This document shows, piece after piece, positions 1-5,672 of a stretch of 7,309 nt of DNA (its first letter is position 1; each line of letters starts with the position of its first letter). The position numbers were made by a program, and so were the translations under genes. Location of the stretch: the NCBI GenBank assembly GCA_016201085.1, contig JACQDO010000526.1, positions 1 to 7,309 on the forward strand. Direction: 5' to 3'. The stretch comes from Hyphomicrobiales bacterium. Lineage in GTDB: Bacteria > Pseudomonadota > Alphaproteobacteria > Rhizobiales > Xanthobacteraceae. Under the pieces are notes generated by a model. The model saw nothing but the letters and a program-made list of their open reading frames with translations. It had not been told where the DNA came from and did not search any database.

Positions 1-1
1 G

Positions 2-658
2 GACCAGTTGGAGGTCGACGACTTCCTCGGGCCGCCCAATATCAACTGGCACATCGCGCTTGATCCGCTGCGGCCGATGGGCGTCGACCCGCTCACCGGT
101 GGCGCTAGCGGACCTGGCGCGCGGATGTTCGTGCGCTATCGCAAGGGCCAGGTGCGCGGCATGCAGAACGCGCTGCGCGTCATCCGCGAGGTGCACGCCG
201 CCTGGGGTGAGAAATTCGGCCGCTATCACGCGCCGCTGGTCGAGGAATATCGGCTCGACGATGCCGAATACGCACTGGTCACCATCGGCAGCATGACCGG
301 CGCCGCCAAGGATGCGGTCGACCTCGCCCGCGACCGGGGCGAAGCCGTCGGCCTCATCAAGATCAAGACTTTCCGGCCGTTCCCGCTGCAGGCCATGGTG
401 GCCGCGCTCAAGAAAGTCAAACGCGTCGGCGTGGTCGACCGCGCGGTGAGCTTCGGCTGGAATTGCGGCCCGGTCTATCAGGAGACCTTGGGCGCGCTCT
501 ATCACACCGGCAAATCCATTCCGGCCATCAGCTTCATCGGCGGTCTGGCCGGCGCCGACATCACGGTCGAGCATTTCACGCGCGCCATCGCGCTCACGCG
601 CGAGCTGCAATGGGACCGCGATTCCAACGAGCCGGTCTGGCTGAACGAGAACGATTGA
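2..658 (+). CDS. 2-oxoacid:ferredoxin oxidoreductase alpha subunit, C-terminal part (PorA type; 5' end outside window)
   Basis: The open frame runs in from the left edge, so the true start and the N-terminal pyrimidine-binding domain are not visible; 218 residues remain. The family oxidatively decarboxylates pyruvate or another 2-oxoacid with CoA and TPP and reduces ferredoxin in the cytoplasm. The visible part carries the PorA-like stretch ending in LVEEYR, then the transketolase-C-like domain II: ALVTIGSMTGAAKDAVD, VGLIKIKTFRPFP, VVDRAVSFGWNCGPVYQE and a final FIGGLAGADITVEHF segment. These are hallmark PorA blocks. The TGA stop is followed after one base by the ATG of the flavoprotein gene, so the two are probably translationally coupled. 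A PorB-type subunit follows one gene later, which supports a complex. Substrate (pyruvate, 2-oxoglutarate, other) cannot be told from this part. The family call is firm; a TTG at position 8 is not the real start. Confidence 0.88.
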   Translation, partial: DQLEVDDFLGPPNINWHIALDPLRPMGVDPLTGGASGPGARMFVRYRKGQVRGMQNALRVIREVHAAWGEKFGRYHAPLVEEYRLDDAEYALVTIGSMTGAAKDAVDLARDRGEAVGLIKIKTFRPFPLQAMVAALKKVKRVGVVDRAVSFGWNCGPVYQETLGALYHTGKSIPAISFIGGLAGADITVEHFTRAIALTRELQWDRDSNEPVWLNEND

Positions 659-659
659 T

Positions 660-1898
660 ATGCAGAGCAAATATCTCATCGTCGGCAGCAGCCACGCCGC
701 CCTGGAAGCGGCCACCGCGATCCGCCTGATCGATGCCGATGGCGCCTTGACGCTGCTGACGCGCGACGCGCGTCTGCCTTATTCGCCGACCATCCTGCCT
801 TACGTGGTGTCGGGACGCTCGCAGCCCGACAATGTGGTGTTGCGCGACGAGGCCTATTTCAAGGACAACAAGATCGCCTTCGTGCCCGGCGCCGATGTGG
901 TCGCGCTCGATCCGGCGCAATCGAGACTGCGGCTCGCCTCCGGCGAGACCTGGCAATACGAGCGGCTGCTGATCGCCACCGGCGCCGCGCCCATGCTGCC
1001 GAAGGTCGCGGGGCTCAAAGATGTGCCGTTCCATGTGCTGCGCTCGATGGACGATGCCATCAATCTGCGGCAGGCGATAGGGCAGGCCCGTTCGGCCATC
1101 GTCCTGGGCGCCGGCCTCATCGGCATGCACGCCGCCGAGAACATGGCCAAGGCCAAGATCGCGGTCACCGTGGTCGAATTGCAGCCGCACGCGCTCGCCG
1201 GCTATTTCGAACCGAAGGCCTCTGCGATCATCGAACGCACCTTCGCCCGCAACGGCGTCACCATGTTGATGGGGCAGACGTTTCAAAGCGTCCAACGGCA
1301 GGGCGCGGGCTGTCTCGCCACGCTCGCCGACGGCACGACGGTCGCCGCCGATCTGCTGCTGGTGTGCACCGGGGTCAAACCCAATACCGGCTTCCTCGAC
1401 GCCTCTGGCATCGAAACCGACGCCGGCATTCTGGTCGACGATCTGATGCGCACCAATCTGCCGAACGTCTGGGCCGCCGGCGACGTGGCGCAGGCGCGCG
1501 GTTTCTGGGGCGGCAAGGTGGTCAACGGTATTCTGCCCAATGCGGTGGAGCAGGGCCGTATTGCCGGCGCCGGCATGGCCGACGATGCCGGCGTGCAGCC
1601 GTTCCCCGGCGCGGTGCCGCTCAACACCTATAGCTTCTTCGGCCAGCAGGCGATTTCGGTCGGCCGCTCCGGCGGGCCTGGATCGGAGGTTGCCGAAGGC
1701 GGCAGCGAGGACAGCTATCGTCACATCGTGCTCAAGGACGGGCACCTGGTCGGCATCGCCACCATCAACGATTTCGTCGATGCCGGCATCATGTGGCAGC
1801 TCATTTTGCGCGGCACCGATCTGTCGCCGGTCAAAGCCGAATTCATCGCCAATCCGCAACTGACCGGGCGGCGCTTGATGTCGCAGCTCTGGCGCTAG
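660..1898 (+). CDS. FAD-dependent NAD(P) oxidoreductase (NADH oxidase/NirB N-terminal-like)
   Basis: This is a 412-residue pyridine nucleotide-disulfide oxidoreductase-fold flavoprotein. Residues 6-14 form the N-terminal FAD loop in an unusual version, VGSSHAALE in place of GxGxxA. YSPTILPY near 41-48 matches the block after the first Rossmann fold in NirB- and ferredoxin-reductase-like enzymes. ATGAAP at 106-111 is the second dinucleotide-contact motif, GAGLIG at 150-155 with an acidic strand end VVE is the NAD(P) fold, and NVWAAGDVA around 269-277 is the C-terminal FAD motif. There is no CxxxxC redox pair and no obvious Nox-type active cysteine, so a dithiol reductase role is unlikely. The start is one base after the stop of the alpha-subunit gene, and the end is 10 bases before the ferredoxin-PorB fusion. 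I infer that it moves electrons between that ferredoxin and NAD(P), but partner and direction are not shown by the sequence. Confidence 0.85.
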   Translation: MQSKYLIVGSSHAALEAATAIRLIDADGALTLLTRDARLPYSPTILPYVVSGRSQPDNVVLRDEAYFKDNKIAFVPGADVVALDPAQSRLRLASGETWQYERLLIATGAAPMLPKVAGLKDVPFHVLRSMDDAINLRQAIGQARSAIVLGAGLIGMHAAENMAKAKIAVTVVELQPHALAGYFEPKASAIIERTFARNGVTMLMGQTFQSVQRQGAGCLATLADGTTVAADLLLVCTGVKPNTGFLDASGIETDAGILVDDLMRTNLPNVWAAGDVAQARGFWGGKVVNGILPNAVEQGRIAGAGMADDAGVQPFPGAVPLNTYSFFGQQAISVGRSGGPGSEVAEGGSEDSYRHIVLKDGHLVGIATINDFVDAGIMWQLILRGTDLSPVKAEFIANPQLTGRRLMSQLWR

Positions 1899-1901
1899 GA
1901 G
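1897..1901 (+). promoter_or_regulatory. Shine-Dalgarno for the GTG-started ferredoxin-PorB gene
   Basis: AGGAG lies 7 bases before the GTG at 1909 and overlaps the TAG stop of the flavoprotein gene (1896-1898). It decides the start, because the first ferredoxin cysteine motif begins only a few residues later and no better ATG exists upstream in this frame. Confidence 0.75.
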
Positions 1902-1908
1902 CTTTATC

Positions 1909-3261
1909 GTGGGCAAGTGTTTCAACACCCTGCAATTCCACGCCAGCCGCTGCGACGGCTGCGGCGACTGCATGACCGCCTGCGCGCAGGCTAAGGCGCA
2001 GACCGACGATCGGCGATATTCACGCATTCAAATTCTTCCCAGGACCGACGGCGAGGGCGTCGAGCTGGCGCTGTGCCGGCAATGCGCCGATCCGATCTGC
2101 GTGATGAACTGCCCGTCCGGCGCGCTGACCAAAAACGCCGACAGCGGCGTCATCGACTGGGCCGGCGGCAAATGCGTCAACTGCCTGTTGTGCACGGCCG
2201 GCTGTTCTTACGCCGGCATCGTCTATGACGCCGAGGTCGGCCATGTCACCAAGTGCGACCAATGCGACGGCGATCCGGCCTGCGTCAAAGCCTGCCCGAA
2301 CGAGGCGCTCGAATATCGCACCGCGGCGCGCATCTTCAATGAATATGCCGACATGGAGGATATGTTCTGCCGTGGCCTGTCCGCCTGTCACGGCTGCAAC
2401 TCCGAACTGCTGATTCGCCACACCATGCGCATGGTGGGGCCGGACTCGGTGGTCGCCTGTCCGCCCGGCTGCATCCCCGGCATGGGTACGGTCGGCTACA
2501 ATGGCCAGACCGGCGCCAAGGTGCCGACCTTCCATTCGCTGCTGACCAACACCGCCACCATGCTGGCCGGCGTCAAGTTGCAATTCAAACGGAAGGGACG
2601 GGAAGTGACGGCGCTGGCGCTCTCCGGCGACGGCGGCACCTCCGATGCCGGGTTCCAATCGGTGTCCGGCGCGGCCGAGCGCAACGACCCGATTCTGTTC
2701 ATCTGCGTCGACAACGAAGGCTACATGAACACCGGCATGCAATCGTCCGGTGTGACGCCGTACGGTTCTTGGACCTCGACCACACCGGTCGGTGGCGAAA
2801 TGCAGGGCAAGCGTACCGAGTCGAAGAACCTGCCGATCATCATGACGATGCACAATTGTTCCTACGTCGCCACCGCTTCGACCGCGTTCCTGGAGGATTA
2901 TTACGAGAAGCTGAAGAAGGCGATCGAAGTGGCCAAGACCGGCATGGCCTATCTGCATGTGCACGCGCCTTGTCCGACCGGCTGGCGCTTTCCTTCCGGC
3001 ATGACCACCGAAGTGTGCCGCATGCAGGTGCGCACCAATTTTATCGCGCTCTGGGAATACGACCCGGCCAACGGACTGCGCTTCACCCATTCGGTCGATA
3101 AGCCGCAGCCGGTCGTCGACTATCTCAAGATGATCGGCAAATACCGCCATCTGAGCGAAAAGCAGGTCAGCCACATCCAGCACACGGTCGACGACAAGAT
3201 CGCGTACTTGCGGCAGTTGACGCAGGTGGCGGCGGAGCGCCGGCCTGTGGCGGCGCGCTAG
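1909..3261 (+). CDS. Fused polyferredoxin and 2-oxoacid:ferredoxin oxidoreductase beta subunit (PorB type, TPP-binding)
   Basis: The protein has 450 residues from a GTG start. Residues 1-135 are a HycB/DmsB-like ferredoxin with 16 cysteines in four groups: C15/18/21/25, C56/59/64/68, C89/92/95/99 and C116/119/125/129, enough for four [4Fe-4S] clusters. Residues from about 145 are PorB. CHGC (160-163), C188 and C355 in APCPTGW are the likely ligands of the catalytic subunit's own cluster. GDGGTSDAG (240-248) to VDNEGYMNTG (N269) is the TPP/Mg motif, and the C-terminal part is the usual PorB tail. In most families the ferredoxin (PorD) is a separate small subunit with two clusters; here a larger one is fused in front of the beta subunit. 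The gene is third in a row with the alpha subunit and the flavoprotein. The substrate is not determined. Confidence 0.9.
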   Translation: MGKCFNTLQFHASRCDGCGDCMTACAQAKAQTDDRRYSRIQILPRTDGEGVELALCRQCADPICVMNCPSGALTKNADSGVIDWAGGKCVNCLLCTAGCSYAGIVYDAEVGHVTKCDQCDGDPACVKACPNEALEYRTAARIFNEYADMEDMFCRGLSACHGCNSELLIRHTMRMVGPDSVVACPPGCIPGMGTVGYNGQTGAKVPTFHSLLTNTATMLAGVKLQFKRKGREVTALALSGDGGTSDAGFQSVSGAAERNDPILFICVDNEGYMNTGMQSSGVTPYGSWTSTTPVGGEMQGKRTESKNLPIIMTMHNCSYVATASTAFLEDYYEKLKKAIEVAKTGMAYLHVHAPCPTGWRFPSGMTTEVCRMQVRTNFIALWEYDPANGLRFTHSVDKPQPVVDYLKMIGKYRHLSEKQVSHIQHTVDDKIAYLRQLTQVAAERRPVAAR

Positions 3262-3986
3262 CCAAACCTGAACGCCAGCAGATTATCGAACGAGCGCAGC
3301 TCGATCAGCACGCGATGCAAGAGATCGCCGTCGCGCGTCTCGATGGCTTTCGCGATCAGCGCCAGGCTCGCCTTGGCGCCGTCGACCAGGCGGCGGAACT
3401 CGGGATTCTTGCGGATGGCGTCGCCGGCAATGCCGTCGCAGCGCGCCAGCGTCGCGCTATAGCTCTGGGCCGTGGTGGCGAGCGCCTGCGGCTTGGCGAA
3501 GTCGAGCGAACGGTCGTCGTAGGCCATCAGCGCGTCCATGCCGGCATTGGCGTCGCGCACGCAGTCGGCCAGCACCACGATGCCGGCGGCCTTGCGCAGG
3601 TCGTAGAGATCGCCGCGGATTTCTTCCAACGACTTTCGCACCGCGTCCGGCTTTCCCATGCTGATCATGAGATCGATCCCGACAAAGCGCGTATTCATGG
3701 CGGTCCAGAGCGTGGCGTAATGCGGATTGCCGTCGAAGGCGGCCTGCCGCTTGCCGGCGAAGCGCCGCTCGAGCGCGCCCCAGGACTCGCGCAGCCGGTC
3801 GATTTCCAGCAAAGCCAGATCGAGATTGCCGGTGCGCAGATAGCCGATCGCCACTCGGTTATGCGCCGAGGCGTTTTCGACCGCGGCGTTGAAATCGGCC
3901 AGATCGTCGGCCAAGACCTCGTTCACGGCGGTACTCGTCACCAAGGCGAGAGCGAAGAGGGCGGCGCGAGCGAGCGAAAGCCACAT
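3258..3986 (-). CDS. Exported helical protein of unknown function
   Basis: I do not recognise this 242-residue protein. The ATG at 3986 is chosen because it starts a clear signal peptide: a basic residue (R7), a hydrophobic run ALFALALV, and a likely cut near VLA-DD (26/27). A GGTGA five bases upstream is a weak ribosome site, and an in-frame GTG three codons earlier is an alternative. The same frame stays open far upstream, but that part lies antisense to soxW. The mature part looks entirely helical, with three similar charged amphipathic stretches near 53-77, 111-134 and 219-241. Two cysteines (142, 183) could form a disulfide; there is no CxxCH, so it is not a cytochrome. It converges on the ferredoxin-PorB gene with a 4-base overlap and diverges from soxW. 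Location next to sox suggests, but does not prove, a periplasmic role alongside sulfur oxidation. Confidence 0.75.
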   Translation of the reverse strand: MWLSLARAALFALALVTSTAVNEVLADDLADFNAAVENASAHNRVAIGYLRTGNLDLALLEIDRLRESWGALERRFAGKRQAAFDGNPHYATLWTAMNTRFVGIDLMISMGKPDAVRKSLEEIRGDLYDLRKAAGIVVLADCVRDANAGMDALMAYDDRSLDFAKPQALATTAQSYSATLARCDGIAGDAIRKNPEFRRLVDGAKASLALIAKAIETRDGDLLHRVLIELRSFDNLLAFRFG

Positions 3987-4032
3987 GACGGTCACCGTTG
4001 CGTAGCGAGGAACTGGACCTCGCGGCCGGGGG

Positions 4033-4040
4033 ACTATACT
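4033..4040. promoter_or_regulatory. Two-way -10-like element between the unknown exported gene and soxW
   Basis: The near-symmetric ACTATACT reads TATACT on the plus strand (4035-4040) and TATAGT on the minus strand (4038-4033), each five of six matches to the sigma70 -10 consensus. It sits in the only gap between the divergent genes (3987-4049). No convincing -35 box is seen on either side. For soxW the predicted transcript would start within a few bases of the ATG; for the minus gene it would leave a leader of about 40 bases. This is motif evidence only. Confidence 0.35.
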
Positions 4041-4049
4041 TCTAAGCGC

Positions 4050-4625
4050 ATGAGATTGACGCGGCGTAACCTGTTGCAGGGACTGGGCGGCCTCGGCCTT
4101 TTCGGCATCTCCGGCGCGCGCGCCGCCGAGCCGATTCTGACCGACGACGGGCTCTACAAAGAACCGTGGTTTCTTGAGAGTTTCCTGGACCTTAACGACG
4201 ATCTCGAAGGCGCCGCCAAGGACGGCAAGCGCTTTGTCATCATGTGGGAACTGCGCGGCTGCCCGTATTGCAAGGAGACGCATTTTGTTAATTTTGCGCG
4301 CAGCGACATATCCGACTACATCAAGGCCAATTTCGAGGTGCTGCAGCTCAACATCATCGGTTCGCGCAAGGTCACCGATTTCGACGGCAGCGAACTGCCG
4401 GAAAAGGCCCTGGCGCTGAAATATGGCGTGCGTTTCACGCCGACCTTCCAATTTTTCCCCGAACGCGCCGCGCCGTTGAAAAATATTGCGCCCACCAAGC
4501 GCGAGGTCACGCGCGCGCCGGGCTATTACCGGCCGGACGATTTCCTCGCCATGTTCCGCTACGTGCGGGAAAAAGCCTATGAGAGCAGGAGCTTCCGCGA
4601 TTTTCTCAGAGCGCAGGCGGGTTGA
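4050..4625 (+). CDS. soxW: SoxW-type exported thioredoxin of the Sox cluster
   Basis: The protein has 191 residues. It opens with a twin-arginine signal, TRRNLLQGLGG (4-14), a short hydrophobic stretch and a cut site near ARA-AEP (about 25). Export through Tat to the periplasm is therefore likely. The mature part begins EPILTDDGLY, typical of this family. The thioredoxin fold follows, with CPYC at 71-74 after a strand ending MWELRG, and the cis-proline in FTPTF (P131). SoxW-type proteins are thought to carry thiol-disulfide exchange for SoxYZ or cytochrome maturation in the periplasm. The start is the ATG just before the signal; there is no good Shine-Dalgarno, and the frame is open far upstream only because it is antisense to another gene. 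A related paralogue, SoxS, is the other possible name. soxYZ follow after a 145-base gap. Confidence 0.85.
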   Translation: MRLTRRNLLQGLGGLGLFGISGARAAEPILTDDGLYKEPWFLESFLDLNDDLEGAAKDGKRFVIMWELRGCPYCKETHFVNFARSDISDYIKANFEVLQLNIIGSRKVTDFDGSELPEKALALKYGVRFTPTFQFFPERAAPLKNIAPTKREVTRAPGYYRPDDFLAMFRYVREKAYESRSFRDFLRAQAG

Positions 4626-4630
4626 AAATA

Positions 4631-4676
4631 AATATAATTCCGCCTCCGGCACGACCCCGGAATTATATTCTTTTTT
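4631..4676 (+). terminator. Likely intrinsic terminator or attenuator after soxW
   Basis: A perfect 12-base inverted repeat, AATATAATTCCG (4631-4642) and CGGAATTATATT (4658-4669), encloses a 15-base loop. One C and then six T (4671-4676) follow at once, giving the stem-plus-T-run layout of a Rho-independent terminator. It starts six bases after the soxW stop. The stem is AT-rich, unusual for a terminator in a GC-rich genome, so a protein-binding dyad is the alternative. Partial read-through into soxYZ could set the amounts of the carrier relative to SoxW. Confidence 0.55.
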
Positions 4677-4692
4677 ATGAATATGATTTGAA

Positions 4693-4730
4693 CCCGTCCC
4701 CGCCCACCGCTATGGTCGGTTATGGACGGG
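4693..4730 (+). promoter_or_regulatory. Two-tier inverted repeat in the soxY leader
   Basis: CCCGTCC (4693-4699) pairs perfectly with GGACGGG (4724-4730), and inside it ACCG (4706-4709) pairs with CGGT (4717-4720). A TATGAT (4682-4687), five of six to a -10 box, lies just upstream without a clear -35. The dyad could be a leader hairpin of the soxYZ-XA transcript or an operator near its promoter. No regulator gene is in the window to test this against. Confidence 0.3.
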
Positions 4731-4770
4731 GCTGCTGAAAGCCTCGAATCGGTCATCAGGGAGGGATTTC

Positions 4771-5226
4771 ATGCGACAGCTATCCCGTCGCGCAGCGCTG
4801 GCCTTGGGCGCCGGCGGCGCGGCCTTCACCGCTCTCGGCTGGAACGAGAACGCCTTCGCCGCCGCCAAGGAAGCGGCCGAGGCCATCGCCAAATTCACCG
4901 GCGGCAAGACCGCTACCCAGGGCAAGGTCTCCATCGAACTGCCGGAGATCGCGGAAAACGGCAATACCGTGCCGCTGGCGGTTTCCGTCGCCGCGCCGAT
5001 GACGGCCGACAACTATGTCAGCGAAATCATGGTCGTCGCCGAAGGCAATCCGAACCCGGGCGTCGCCACCTTCCACCTCACGCCGCTGTCGGGCAAGGCC
5101 GAGGCCTCGACCCGCATCCGTCTCGCCGCCACGCAGAACATCGTCGTGGTCGCCAAGACCAGCAAGGGCGAATTCTTCACCGGCCAGAAGCTGGTCAAGG
5201 TCACCATCGGCGGTTGCGGCGGCTGA
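4771..5226 (+). CDS. soxY: SoxY, sulfur-carrying subunit of the SoxYZ thiosulfate carrier
   Basis: The protein has 151 residues. SoxY binds the sulfur substrate covalently in the periplasm while SoxXA, SoxB and SoxCD act on it in turn. The N-terminus has a twin-arginine signal, SRRAALALG (5-13), with a cut near AFA-AA (about 30). The mature part has the SoxY beta-sandwich pattern (VSIELPEIAENGNTVPLAV from about 53, then a VVVAKTSKGEFFTGQK stretch). It ends exactly in GGCGG, the flexible swinging arm whose cysteine (C149) holds the sulfur, so the carrier looks functional. A strong AGGGAGGG (4758-4765) lies five bases before the ATG. soxZ follows after 47 bases. The order matches classical sox clusters except that soxX, usually just upstream of soxY, is absent there. 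Confidence 0.95.
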   Translation: MRQLSRRAALALGAGGAAFTALGWNENAFAAAKEAAEAIAKFTGGKTATQGKVSIELPEIAENGNTVPLAVSVAAPMTADNYVSEIMVVAEGNPNPGVATFHLTPLSGKAEASTRIRLAATQNIVVVAKTSKGEFFTGQKLVKVTIGGCGG

Positions 5227-5273
5227 TTCATCAAACAACAAATAAGCAACAAGCAAGAATTCGGGAGAATATC

Positions 5274-5597
5274 ATGGCGGAAAAACCGCGGCTCAAGCTG
5301 CCCAAGGAAGCCAAGAAGGGCGACGTGATCGAGATCAAGACGCTGATGCCGCACATCATGGAGTCGGGTCAGCGCAAGGACAAGGACGGCAAGACCATCC
5401 CGCGCAAGATCATCAACAAGTTCACGGCGGAGTTCAACGGCAAGCCGGTGTTTACCGCCAATCTCGAACCGGCGATCGCGGCGAACCCCTATATGCAGTT
5501 CTCCGCCAAGGTGGAGGAGAGCGGCACGTTCAAGTTCACCTGGACCGACGACGACGGCACGGTGATCAGCGCGGAAGAAAAAATAACGGTGAGCTGA
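5274..5597 (+). CDS. soxZ: SoxZ, partner subunit of the SoxYZ carrier
   Basis: The protein has 107 residues, a normal length for the family, and no signal peptide. SoxZ is thought to leave the cell bound to SoxY, riding on the Tat signal of SoxY. The immunoglobulin-like domain carries the SoxZ-typical blocks LMPHIMESGQRKD (24-36), IPRKIINKF (42-50), VFTANLEPAIAANPY (59-73) and GTFKFTWTDDDG (84-95). The ATG at 5274 is fixed by GGGAG (5263-5267) six bases upstream. The same frame is open further upstream through soxY, but that part has no homology and is a shadow. It lies between soxY and the soxX-soxA fusion in one apparent operon. The 47-base gap before it is A-rich with little secondary structure, which would keep the start accessible. 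Confidence 0.95.
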   Translation: MAEKPRLKLPKEAKKGDVIEIKTLMPHIMESGQRKDKDGKTIPRKIINKFTAEFNGKPVFTANLEPAIAANPYMQFSAKVEESGTFKFTWTDDDGTVISAEEKITVS

Positions 5598-5672
5598 CGC
5601 TGACGACGTCCCGCGCCGCTAACCGAGCGCGCGAACGCACACAACGATAACAATTCGTTCGGGGAGGATCGA

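Noticed and set aside
594..2027. Long minus-strand open frame of 477 codons
   Set aside because: It lies wholly antisense to the flavoprotein and ferredoxin-PorB genes, which have clear family motifs. Its composition (many His, Arg, Gly, Asp) is typical of the mirror frame in GC-rich DNA.
2020..3183. Minus-strand open frame of 387 codons
   Set aside because: It is antisense to the ferredoxin-PorB fusion, has no recognisable motif, and its composition fits a shadow frame.
3315..4049. Possible long N-terminal extension of soxW
   Set aside because: This part is the antisense of the exported minus-strand gene. The Tat signal starting at 4050 marks the true N-terminus.
3987..4652. Long N-terminal extension of the minus-strand unknown gene
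   Set aside because: The extension is antisense to soxW, and the signal peptide starts at 3986.
4722..5273. Possible upstream extension of soxZ in the same frame
   Set aside because: It overlaps soxY in another frame and resembles no protein. The Shine-Dalgarno at 5263-5267 and the normal SoxZ length support 5274.
5643..5659. Small inverted repeat AACGA/TCGTT before the soxXA ribosome site
   Set aside because: Only five base pairs, so it could easily arise by chance; no other support.
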